From CBDIDH01 sp965277595 (GTDB taxonomy: Bacteria > Planctomycetota > Planctomycetia > Isosphaerales > Isosphaeraceae): a stretch of 64,000 bases of DNA. This document shows positions 44,268 through 51,410 of this stretch, piece after piece (the stretch's first letter is position 1; every line of letters begins with the position of its first letter). A program made the position numbers and the translations under genes. The stretch lies in the NCBI GenBank assembly GCA_965277595.1, contig CBDIDH010000002.1:186001-250000 (forward strand). Reading direction: 5' to 3'. Below the pieces are notes generated by a model. It saw nothing but the letters and a program-made list of their open reading frames with translations. It did not search any database and was not told the origin of the DNA.

Positions 44268-44316
44268 TGACCGAGGACCAAGATCCAGTGACCGAAGGGC
44301 GAAAAATCCTCGGTCA
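44268..44316. repeat. Intergenic inverted repeat with GACCGAGGA words
   Basis: TGACCGAGGA (44268-44277) is perfectly complementary to TCCTCGGTCA (44307-44316) across 29 bases, with further GACC/GGTC words nearby. It lies between two convergent genes and could act as a terminator. The same words occur at 19224-19249, so it may be a remnant of a dispersed repeat. Confidence 0.55.
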
Positions 44317-44344
44317 ACGGTCCTTGGTCATCGATCATTCCCAT

Positions 44345-45319
44345 TCACCCCAAATCCGACAGATCCAGCCGCCCCTCGTGGCGGAGTGCGACGAAGCGAC
44401 GGTACGTCTCGGCGATTCCGTCGCGCAGCGGTGTTCGCGGGATCGGCCCGAGGCGGGCGTCAAGGCGGGCGTCGTCGAGGTCAAAGGCGATCGGAAGCTG
44501 CCGGACGCCGTGGGTGACCAGATCGGCCGATTCGGGGGCAATCTCGCGCAAGTAGGAGACAAAGGTCTCGATCGGCACGACGCTGCCGCGGACGTTGAAC
44601 GCCTCGGCCCCCTCGAATTCCGCTTCCAGGGCGAGCCGGAAGGTCGAGGCCACGTCGCCGACGTATTGCAGGTCCTGCACGCCGCCGTAGCTGATCCGGT
44701 ACGCCTTGCCCGCCGCGACTGACTTGATCGCCTTCGTTGGCTCGCTCGTCATCCCAAAATCGCGGCCTACGCCGTAAACCGTCCACGGCCGAAGGCCGAC
44801 GCTGCTGACCCCATGATCGAGCCAGTAGACGCGCGCATTCAACTCGTTGCAAACCTTGTACGCTCCATAATGCGAGAGCGGCATGAGCCGGACCTCGTCG
44901 CCGAGCGGCCCTTGAATCTCGGGTCCGGCCGGTCCGTGAACCGCGGCGGAACTCGCGTAAACGACGCGCTGGACCTGATCTTTCAACGCCAGGGCCGTTT
45001 CAAAGACCGCGAGCGTGCCGATGACGTTGACCTTCGCCCCGAGCACCGGGTCGGCCCGACACGTCGGCGTCTGCAAGCCCGCGAGGTGGAGCAGGTGCGT
45101 CGCGCCAATTGTCTCGACCGCCGAGCGCACCTGCGCGGGCTCGGAAACGTCTCCCCGGACGAAATGCACGCGCTCGCGGTCGGCCGGTTCGAGCAAGAGG
45201 TCAAGCCGGTGCGTGTCTTCCTTGAGGTCGAGAATCCAGACCTCGCGCCCCGCCTCGACGAGTTCTTTCGCCACCCACGACCCGATACAACCATAGCCGC
45301 CCGTCATCAAGACTCGCAC
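44345..45319 (-). CDS. NAD-dependent sugar-nucleotide epimerase/dehydratase
   Basis: The 324-residue protein starts at GTG 45319, chosen because AAGGGAG is 8 bases upstream. An upstream GTG at 45337 lies within the ribosome site itself. The Rossmann fold starts at once with VLMTGGYGCIGSWVAKELV. The SDR catalytic residues are the Ser in VYASSAAVHG and YGAYK (YxxxK). HLAGLQTPTCRADPVLGAKV and VYGVGRDFGMTSEPTKAI are typical of the extended SDR epimerase group. It probably interconverts a nucleotide sugar for envelope glycans, but the substrate is not readable. Confidence 0.85.
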   Translation of the reverse strand: MRVLMTGGYGCIGSWVAKELVEAGREVWILDLKEDTHRLDLLLEPADRERVHFVRGDVSEPAQVRSAVETIGATHLLHLAGLQTPTCRADPVLGAKVNVIGTLAVFETALALKDQVQRVVYASSAAVHGPAGPEIQGPLGDEVRLMPLSHYGAYKVCNELNARVYWLDHGVSSVGLRPWTVYGVGRDFGMTSEPTKAIKSVAAGKAYRISYGGVQDLQYVGDVASTFRLALEAEFEGAEAFNVRGSVVPIETFVSYLREIAPESADLVTHGVRQLPIAFDLDDARLDARLGPIPRTPLRDGIAETYRRFVALRHEGRLDLSDLG

Positions 45320-45713
45320 GCCGAGATCTCCCTTCACGCTCCGAACCCGCCGTCATGCCGCCGAGACACGCTACCACGGACCAGCGCCCGACGCGACGGT
45401 CGATCCCCGGCTCTTCTCTTGTGGGAAATTCTCAAACGTGCGCCCGGGTTCGCCAGGGCCACGATTGGCCTCGCGGACGTGTTGCGGGAACGCCTCGGGA
45501 AAAATCGGTGAGGACGAAGCCTTGACAGTGAGGGTGTCGGTCAGTAAAGGTTAGGATTGCCTTGAGGCTCACGAAGAACCGCCGCCGGGGCGGCTGTCGT
45601 GAGTTTCGGTCGTCGCGCGCCTTCGCCACCTTGTTGGTTTAGCCTGGTGGTGAAGTCTCGGACGCCGACGACCGGTTCCAGGGCCTGTTCCCATCGTCCC
45701 CGGGGAGGACGCT
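45320..45713. other. Upstream region of infC
   Basis: The 394 bases between the divergent epimerase and infC hold no gene. A good promoter (TTGACA, 17 bases, TAAAGG) lies about 165 bases before the infC start. The leader between promoter and start codon could fold, but I cannot assign a known riboswitch. Confidence 0.5.
45522..45550 (+). promoter_or_regulatory. Predicted sigma-70 promoter of infC
   Basis: TTGACA (45522-45527, consensus) is followed after 17 bases by TAAAGG (45545-45550). TAGGAT at 45552-45557 is an alternative -10 at a longer spacing. Confidence 0.5.
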
Positions 45714-45716
45714 ATC
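45702..45716 (+). promoter_or_regulatory. Ribosome site and ATC start codon of infC
   Basis: GGGGAGG (45702-45708) is followed after 5 bases by ATC (45714-45716), which begins the reading IDRNLRVNEQIRISPVRV. An in-frame TGA stands at 45651-45653, and no ATG, GTG or TTG occurs between it and the GTG at 45759, which is too far inside the conserved N-terminus. The start must therefore be a rare codon, as in the AUU-initiated infC of E. coli. Confidence 0.8.
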
Positions 45717-46217
45717 GACCGGAATCTCAGAGTCAACGAGCAAATCCGCATCTCGCCGGTGCGGGTCATCAATGCCGAAGGGGTGATGCTCGGCGTCATG
45801 CCGACCGGCAAGGCCCAGGAGGCCGCTCGCGAAGCGGGTCTCGACCTGGTGGAGGTCGCTCCCAACGAGCGCCCGCCGGTCTGCAAGATCATGGACTTCG
45901 GGAAGTTCAAATACTCCCAGAAGAAACGCGCCTCGAAGCAGAAACAGCACCAGGTCCAGGTCAAGGAAATCCGGGTCCGTCCCAAGACCGGCGATCACGA
46001 CATCGAGGTCAAGGTGAAGCGGGCCAGGGAGTTCCTGGAACACAAGGACAAGGTTCTGGTCAACGTTCTCTTCCGCGGTCGTGAACTGGCACACATCGAC
46101 GAGGGGCGCAAGGTCATGGACGAGGTGCTCCAGGCGCTCGATGACGTGGCGAAGGTCGAGAAAAATCCCTCGATGGAAGGCAAGCGGATGACCGCGATCG
46201 TCGCGCCCCGAGCCTGA
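45714..46217 (+). CDS. infC: Translation initiation factor IF-3
   Basis: The 167-residue protein is read from the ATC codon at 45714. The N-terminal domain has RVNEQIRISPVRVINAEGVM and LDLVEVAPNERPPVCKIMDF, then GKFKYSQKKRASKQKQH. The C-terminal domain has VKEIRVRPKTGDHDIEVKVK, the helix RAREFLEHKDKVLVNVLFRG, and the closing KRMTAIVAPRA. IF-3 binds the 30S subunit, keeps subunits apart and checks the start codon. The rare start allows self-control, since IF-3 rejects such codons. A terminator separates it from rpmI-rplT, which often share its operon. Confidence 0.95.
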   Translation: MDRNLRVNEQIRISPVRVINAEGVMLGVMPTGKAQEAAREAGLDLVEVAPNERPPVCKIMDFGKFKYSQKKRASKQKQHQVQVKEIRVRPKTGDHDIEVKVKRAREFLEHKDKVLVNVLFRGRELAHIDEGRKVMDEVLQALDDVAKVEKNPSMEGKRMTAIVAPRA

Positions 46218-46260
46218 GCGCGATCCGTCCACGTCATCTGAGCGACCCGACCCTATGCCT

Positions 46261-46313
46261 CCCTCTCCCGTGTCCTGGCCCCTCCTTGGCGGATGCGGAG
46301 AGGGATTTTTTTT
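46261..46313 (+). terminator. Rho-independent terminator after infC
   Basis: CCCTCTCC (46261-46268) pairs with GGAGAGGG (46297-46304), followed by A and eight T residues (46306-46313). The long loop can form an extra stem. It lies 44 bases after the infC stop codon. Confidence 0.75.
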
Positions 46314-46336
46314 GGGGCGGGGGCGAAAGTTTGGCG

Positions 46337-46366
46337 TTGGCCCGGCGAGGTCGAGTATGGTATCTT
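46337..46366 (+). promoter_or_regulatory. Possible promoter of rpmI-rplT
   Basis: TTGGCC (46337-46342) and TATCTT (46361-46366) lie 18 bases apart, just after the infC terminator and about 100 bases before rpmI. TATGGT at 46356-46361 is an alternative -10. Confidence 0.35.
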
Positions 46367-46468
46367 GATCGACTCGGCTGATCCCGGGGCGTTTTCGATC
46401 AAAAACGAAGGGCGACGACGTCGGCCCGGGTCATTGACACAGGGTTGAAAGAGAAGGTCGGTTCGACA

Positions 46469-46759
46469 ATGCCCAAGCTGAAGACGCACAAAGGGATCAA
46501 GAAGCGGTTCAAGGTGTCGGCCACCGGCAAGGTGAGTCACAAGCGTTGCGGCTCGTCGCACCTGATGAGCCACAAGAGCGGCTCGCAGGTCCGCAAGCTC
46601 CGCAAGAAGTCGACCCTGAAAATCTCGGCCGAGGCGCACCGGATGCGCAAGGCGCTCAACAAGCGGATCTCGTCGCAGCCGGTGGCGATCGAAGACGCCC
46701 GGCTCGCCTACATGGCCGATCACGCCGCGGAAGAGACGCCTGCCGCTCCGGCGGAGTAA
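46469..46759 (+). CDS. rpmI: Ribosomal protein L35 with C-terminal extension
   Basis: The 96-residue protein starts at ATG 46469. MPKLKTHKGIKKRFKVSATG, KVSHKRCGSSHLMSHKS and QVRKLRKKSTLKISAEAHRM are the L35 core. Typical L35 ends after about 65 residues; here another 29 follow (SSQPVAIEDARLAYMADHAA and an acidic, Pro/Ala-rich end). The core binds 23S rRNA in the large subunit; the role of the tail is unknown. It is co-transcribed with rplT. Confidence 0.95.
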   Translation: MPKLKTHKGIKKRFKVSATGKVSHKRCGSSHLMSHKSGSQVRKLRKKSTLKISAEAHRMRKALNKRISSQPVAIEDARLAYMADHAAEETPAAPAE

Positions 46760-46905
46760 CGCGGCGGCGGCGTTGAGCTTGGTCGATGTTGCAGACGTAC
46801 GGTCGGTCATTGCCGGGTGTGCCAGGCATTCTGACTTTTTTCCAATGATCCCCAATCAACTGACGGTGCCTGCCTCGCGGCAGCCCGGATGAGAGTTCAC
46901 CCACG

Positions 46906-47304
46906 ATGCGTGCACGAAAAGGCGCGGCCCGCAACAAGGCGAAGAAGCGGTTATTCAAGGCCGTGGAAGGGTTTGTCGGCGGTCGTCGGCGGTTGCTCCG
47001 AACGGCCAAGGAAACCCTCTTGCGGGCCGGTGTATTTGCCTTCCGCGACCGCCGGGCCAAGAAACGCGACTTCCGCAAGCTGTTTATCATCCGCGTCACC
47101 GCCGCCGCCGAGATGCGCGGACTCAAGTACAGCCGTCTAATCCACGGTCTCCGTCTGGCCAACATCAAGCTCGACCGCAAGAGCTTATCGGAACTGGCCA
47201 TTCACGACCCCGAGACCTTTGACGCCATCGTCGCCCGCGTCCGCACCGAGCTGGACCGGCACGACGCCAATCTCCGCTCGCGGCAGACGGCGAAGACGGC
47301 CTGA
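46906..47304 (+). CDS. rplT: Ribosomal protein L20
   Basis: The 132-residue protein starts at ATG 46906. MRARKGAARNKAKKRLFKAV is the shorter N-terminus found in planctomycete and related L20 proteins. AYRDRR-type AFRDRRAKKRDFRKLFIIRV, GLKYSRLIHGLRLANIKLDR and ELAIHDPETFDAIV match the rest of the family. It is needed for early assembly of the 50S subunit. The gap to rpmI is 146 bases, enough for an autoregulatory leader, but I cannot show one. Confidence 0.95.
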   Translation: MRARKGAARNKAKKRLFKAVEGFVGGRRRLLRTAKETLLRAGVFAFRDRRAKKRDFRKLFIIRVTAAAEMRGLKYSRLIHGLRLANIKLDRKSLSELAIHDPETFDAIVARVRTELDRHDANLRSRQTAKTA

Positions 47305-47333
47305 ATCGGACGTCGCGGGGACGGAGGCCAATC

Positions 47334-47915
47334 TTGATTCGTCCCCGCGTGTCGGTCGGCCGGATGATGGGTCTGATCATGGTTTTGGCGGGCGACTGCG
47401 CGTTGGCTCGGTTATGTAACGTTCTTCAGAACCGATCTTTGGGCGTTCCCGCGGCCTGCCTTATCGCAACGGTCGGCGTGATGATCTTACTGCTATCGGC
47501 AGGATCGGCCAGCCGGTTTGGAGGCGGTTTCCTTGCCGCTACTTGCCTCGCGACCGTTGCGCTTTTGACCTCTCACGTCGTTTTTGACTCCGAGCGTCAC
47601 AATTACAGTTTCAACGGCTTCGTCGTTTTTGAAAACGGCAGCATCTCCGATACCTGCCTGGTAAGAGTCTATCGAACGCTGGAGAGTTTGCCGCGATTTC
47701 CAAATTTTATGCTTACAAATTGTCGTATTATTTGCAATTATAATCAACTGAACGGTCCCGGCTTGCTGGTTGTGTGGAGTTGGAAAGGGCGTTTGATCAT
47801 CGAGGCGATCTTCGGTGCCCCGATCTTGTTGATCGCCATTGTCGGCGGTCTCCTTGCTCTCAACTTCCGACGGCGTGAACCTCCGAATCCCGCATCCGAA
47901 CCAACGCTGCCATGA
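47334..47915 (+). CDS. Membrane protein of unknown function upstream of pheS
   Basis: The 193-residue protein starts at TTG 47334, behind GGAGG. IRPRVSVGRMMGLIMVLAG resembles the F/VxxRxLM start of a common planctomycete membrane-protein group. Four hydrophobic helices can be seen: two near the N-terminus (LIATVGVMILLLSAGS and FLAATCLATVALLTSHVVF) and one before the end (AIFGAPILLIAIVGGLLAL). Between them lies a hydrophilic segment with several Cys (DTCLVRV, TNCRIICNYN). Its stop codon overlaps the pheS start (ATGA), so the two are coupled. Base composition in the middle is more AT-rich than its neighbours. Confidence 0.65.
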   Translation: MIRPRVSVGRMMGLIMVLAGDCALARLCNVLQNRSLGVPAACLIATVGVMILLLSAGSASRFGGGFLAATCLATVALLTSHVVFDSERHNYSFNGFVVFENGSISDTCLVRVYRTLESLPRFPNFMLTNCRIICNYNQLNGPGLLVVWSWKGRLIIEAIFGAPILLIAIVGGLLALNFRRREPPNPASEPTLP

Positions 47916-48922
47916 ACCCCGCCGACCTCTTGAACGACGCCCTTTCCGACCTCACAGCCCTCGAATCCTCAGGTGTTCACGCCTTTCAGAAGGCGGAAAC
48001 GGCAGAGGCCGTCGAATCGGCGCGGATCGAGTTTCTCGGGCAGAAACAGGGGAAGGTCAAGGCCGCGCAGGAACGGCTCAAGACGATCCCGCCGGCCGAG
48101 AAAAAGACGTACGGCCAGCGGTTCAATGCCGTGAAACAGGCTCTGGAAGGAGCCTGCGAAACCGCGAAACGCCGGGTCGAAACGCCGAAAGCAGCGTCAG
48201 TCGACGCGATCGACCTGACCCTGCCGGGCCGTCGCCCCAGGTTTGGCCACCGGCACCCGCTCACGCAGACGGCCGATGAATTGATTGATATTTTTGGCCG
48301 GTTCGGCTTCGCCGTGGCGCGAGGGCCGGAAATCGAGGATATTCACCACAACTTCGACGCCTTGAATATTCCGCCATCGCATCCCGCGCGCGACCCGCTC
48401 GATAACTTCTTCCTCAACGACGGCACGATGCTCCGGAGCCAGACGAGCACGGTGCAGATTCGCGTGATGGAGAGTCAGCCGCCGCCGGTCCGAGTCGTCG
48501 CGATCGGCCGGGTTTATCGGCCCGACACGGTCGATGCCACGCATTCGTTCATGTTCCACCAGATCGAGGGCCTGATGGTGGACAGGAACGTGACGATGGC
48601 CGACCTCAAGTCGGTCCTGCGTCTTTTCGCGCGGAGCTATCTGGGCGAGGACGTCAAGATCCGGTTCCGGCCGTCGTTCTTCCCGTTCACGGAACCGAGC
48701 GTCGAGGTCGATATGCTCTGGCACGGCGGCGACCGCTGGGTTGAAATGGGAGGCGCGGGGATGGTGGACCCCAACGTTTTCCGCGCGGTCGGTTATGATC
48801 CCGACGAGGTCACCGGGTTCGCTTTCGGCCTGGGAATCGAACGGCTCTGCATGCGAAGGCACGGCATCGACGATATCCGCCTGCTTTATCAAAACGACGT
48901 GCGGTTCCTTGGCCAGTTCTGA
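47912..48922 (+). CDS. pheS: Phenylalanyl-tRNA synthetase alpha subunit
   Basis: The 336-residue protein starts at ATG 47912, overlapping the upstream stop by 4 bases. An N-terminal coiled coil leads to GRRPRFGHRHPLTQTADELI, FGFAVARGPEIEDIHHNFDA, LNIPPSHPARD, RSQTSTVQIRVME, VYRPDTVDATHSFMFHQIEG and FRPSFFPFTEPSVEVD, the full set of class II PheRS alpha motifs. It forms an (alpha-beta)2 enzyme with PheT, which is encoded 2.5 kb downstream rather than next door. Confidence 0.95.
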   Translation: MNPADLLNDALSDLTALESSGVHAFQKAETAEAVESARIEFLGQKQGKVKAAQERLKTIPPAEKKTYGQRFNAVKQALEGACETAKRRVETPKAASVDAIDLTLPGRRPRFGHRHPLTQTADELIDIFGRFGFAVARGPEIEDIHHNFDALNIPPSHPARDPLDNFFLNDGTMLRSQTSTVQIRVMESQPPPVRVVAIGRVYRPDTVDATHSFMFHQIEGLMVDRNVTMADLKSVLRLFARSYLGEDVKIRFRPSFFPFTEPSVEVDMLWHGGDRWVEMGGAGMVDPNVFRAVGYDPDEVTGFAFGLGIERLCMRRHGIDDIRLLYQNDVRFLGQF

Positions 48923-48995
48923 CATGATCTGATCTAATCTGGATTGCTTCGAGACCGCGTTTCCCCCCGATCTTCCAGAGACCGAGACCCCGCCG

Positions 48996-49232
48996 ATGCC
49001 GACAGACGAGAGCCGAGTGATCGTGACACCCGGGGCCACCGCCTCCGCCTTTTCCGTCTATCACCGCGACCTTCCCGAGGTCCGCGCCGAGGGCGAAACG
49101 CCGAAGGTCGCCGCCGGCCATCTTGGGAACGCCCTGACCCGAGCACTCGACTCGGCCCTGACCGACTGGCGGCGTTCAACCCTGGAACAGGCCATCGCCG
49201 AGGTTCGGGCCTTCGCCGCGGAGGCGGACTGA
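48996..49232 (+). CDS. Small conserved-looking hypothetical protein
   Basis: The 78-residue frame lies between pheS and the permease gene on the same strand. A beta-rich start (RVIVTPGATASAFSVYHRDL) leads to a long amphipathic helix (LGNALTRALDSALTDWRRST, LEQAIAEVRAFAAEAD). The codon bias matches neighbouring genes. The ribosome site is weak. I do not recognise the family. It could act with pheS or the permease, but nothing shows that. Confidence 0.55.
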   Translation: MPTDESRVIVTPGATASAFSVYHRDLPEVRAEGETPKVAAGHLGNALTRALDSALTDWRRSTLEQAIAEVRAFAAEAD

Positions 49233-49265
49233 CCCCTTCGCGAACTCAGGACGGAGTCGAACCCG

Positions 49266-50798
49266 ATGGCGCACGCCGACGTCGAAGCCGCGCCGAAGCT
49301 GGTTCGAGGGCTCGGCCTGACCGACGCGACGATGATCGTCATGGGGTCGATGATCGGCTCGGGGATCTTCCTCACCTCGGCCGAATCGGCCCGGCAGGTC
49401 GGCTCGCCCGGCTGGCTGCTCGTCGCCTGGGGCCTCTCGGGGTTGTTGACGATCACGGGCGCTCTCTGCTGCGCCGAGTTGGCGGCGGCGATGCCCAAAG
49501 CGGGAGGCCAGTACGTCTTTCTCCGCGAGGCATACGGGCCGCTCGCCGGATTTCTCTTCGGCTGGTCGATGTTTCTCGTCGTTCAGTCGGGGACGATCGC
49601 GGCCGTCGCGGTGGCCTTCGCCCGCTTCCTGGGCGTCTTTTTTCCAGCGGTCGCCGCCGATCATTACCTGATCGCGCCGATCGTTTTTCAAGGGTACGCG
49701 CTGAGCCTCTCGACGCAACAACTCTGCGCCGTGGTTCTGATCCTTTTGCTCACGTCGACCAATACCCAGGGGCTCAGGACGGGCACCCTGATCCAGAACA
49801 CCTTCACATTCACCAAGACCGCCGCGCTGATCGGCCTGATTGTCGCCGGACTTTTGATCGGCGGTCAGGGCAAGGGGGCGGCCTTCACGTCGTCGTGGTG
49901 GAACCCAACGGCGAACGGCTGGAACCCTTCGGATTTTTTGCCCCGAAGCCTTGATCTGACCGGCGGTGCCGCGCTGGTGCTCCTGCTCGGCATGGCGATG
50001 ATCGGCCCCTTGTTCTCGCAATCGGCCTGGAACAACGTGACCTTCACCGGCGGCGAGACCCGCGACCCGGGCCGAACGCTCCCCCTTGCGCTTTTCCTGG
50101 GCTGTGGAAGCGTGGTCGGCCTGTATCTTCTGGCGAATTTAGCGTATGTCGTGACCCTGCCGCTCGACCAGATCCAGCACGCCCCGGCCGATCGCGTGGG
50201 AACGGTCCTGATGCAGGCGGTTCTTGGCCGAACCGGGGCGATCCTGATGACCTCGGCCATCCTGATCTCGACCTTTGGATGCGTCAACGGCCTGGTCCTG
50301 GCCGGAGCGCGGGTCTCGTATGCGATGGCGCGCGACGGTCTCTTCTTCGCCCGAGCGGCAACGACGAACCGCCATCACGTTCCGGCCTCGGCGCTCGTGG
50401 CTCAGGGGCTCTGGTCGGCGCTACTTGTCCTGCCGGTCACGATCACTCTGAATCCGAAAACGGGCGTGTTGACGCCTGGCAATTTGTACTCGCAGCTTCT
50501 CAAGTATTTGATTCCCGTTGACGTGCTCTTTTACACGTTGATGGTTGGCGCCGTGGTCGTGCTCCGACGTCGCCGACCCGATCTCGAACGCCCGTATCGA
50601 ACCTTTGCCTATCCGCTTCCCGTGATTGTTTATGCCGCCCTGGCTGTCTTTCTCATTCTTGATTTCGTCGTGGTCGAACCGGGGACGTCGGGCGTCGGCG
50701 TGCTGATTGTTCTCGCGGGGATTCCGGTCTATCTTCTCTGGTCGCGTTCGTTGCGTCGCACGATTCCCAGGGAGGAAGTCGCTCATGAAAAACGTTGA
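49266..50798 (+). CDS. APC-family amino acid permease
   Basis: The 510-residue protein has twelve predicted membrane helices. GLTDATMIVMGSMIGSGIFL is the substrate-binding unwound first helix with the GSGIF signature of the APC family. LCCAELAAAMPKAGGQYVFL matches helix 3 and the following consensus, and AYGPLAGFLFGWSMFLV the next. It should take up or exchange a neutral amino acid; the specificity is unknown. The location between pheS and pheT makes an aromatic amino acid tempting but unproven. The gene overlaps the Uma2 gene by 14 bases. Confidence 0.9.
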   Translation: MAHADVEAAPKLVRGLGLTDATMIVMGSMIGSGIFLTSAESARQVGSPGWLLVAWGLSGLLTITGALCCAELAAAMPKAGGQYVFLREAYGPLAGFLFGWSMFLVVQSGTIAAVAVAFARFLGVFFPAVAADHYLIAPIVFQGYALSLSTQQLCAVVLILLLTSTNTQGLRTGTLIQNTFTFTKTAALIGLIVAGLLIGGQGKGAAFTSSWWNPTANGWNPSDFLPRSLDLTGGAALVLLLGMAMIGPLFSQSAWNNVTFTGGETRDPGRTLPLALFLGCGSVVGLYLLANLAYVVTLPLDQIQHAPADRVGTVLMQAVLGRTGAILMTSAILISTFGCVNGLVLAGARVSYAMARDGLFFARAATTNRHHVPASALVAQGLWSALLVLPVTITLNPKTGVLTPGNLYSQLLKYLIPVDVLFYTLMVGAVVVLRRRRPDLERPYRTFAYPLPVIVYAALAVFLILDFVVVEPGTSGVGVLIVLAGIPVYLLWSRSLRRTIPREEVAHEKR

Positions 50799-51384
50799 GA
50801 AAACGATCTCCGAGCCCCTTGAGATGCCGACCACATGTCAACGTTATCGTTTCAACGTGGAACAATATGAAACGATGGCCGAGGCTGGCATTCTCCGGCC
50901 GTCCGAACGCGTCGAACTTATTGAAGGCGAGATCCTGGTCATGAGTCCGATCGGGAGCCGGCATCACGGGTGTGTCATTGACCTGCAATACCTGCTCATC
51001 ACTCAGGTCGGCCCGCGCGGGCTGATTTCGGTCCAGGGTCCGCTTCGCCTGAACGCGGAATCGGAGCCGGAGCCTGATCTCGCGGTTTTGAAACCCCGAG
51101 CCGACTCGTATCGAAAGGCTCATGCCGGACCGCTCGACGTGATTTTCCTCGTCGAGGTCATGAATACCTCCGCCGACCGGGACCGCACCCAGAAACTCGG
51201 TCTTTACGCCCGGTCAGAGATTCCCGAGGTCTGGCTCGTTGACCTCAACCGCGACATCATCGAAGTTCATCGCCGCCCGGTGGGTGGGTCGTATACCGAG
51301 ATCAAGGACGCAGGCCGAGGCGCAACCCTTTCGCCACTGGCCTTTCCCGATGTCGTGCTCGGGGTCGACGCCATTCTGGGTTAA
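50785..51384 (+). CDS. Uma2-family PD-(D/E)xK nuclease-like protein
   Basis: The 199-residue protein starts at ATG 50785, behind AGGGAGGA and inside the end of the permease gene. LRPSERVELIEGEILVMSPI, HHGCVIDLQYLL, EPEPDLAVLKPR, IFLVEVMNTSADRDRTQKLG, LYARSEIPEVWLVDLNRDII and LSPLAFPDVVLGVDAIL are the DUF820/Uma2 pattern, including the Glu, Asp, Glu and Lys of the nuclease core. The family is greatly expanded in cyanobacteria and planctomycetes; its biological role is not settled. The coupling to the permease is probably incidental. Confidence 0.88.
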   Translation: MKNVEKTISEPLEMPTTCQRYRFNVEQYETMAEAGILRPSERVELIEGEILVMSPIGSRHHGCVIDLQYLLITQVGPRGLISVQGPLRLNAESEPEPDLAVLKPRADSYRKAHAGPLDVIFLVEVMNTSADRDRTQKLGLYARSEIPEVWLVDLNRDIIEVHRRPVGGSYTEIKDAGRGATLSPLAFPDVVLGVDAILG

Positions 51385-51410
51385 AGCCTTGTTGACGCGA
51401 AGGTTTACGA

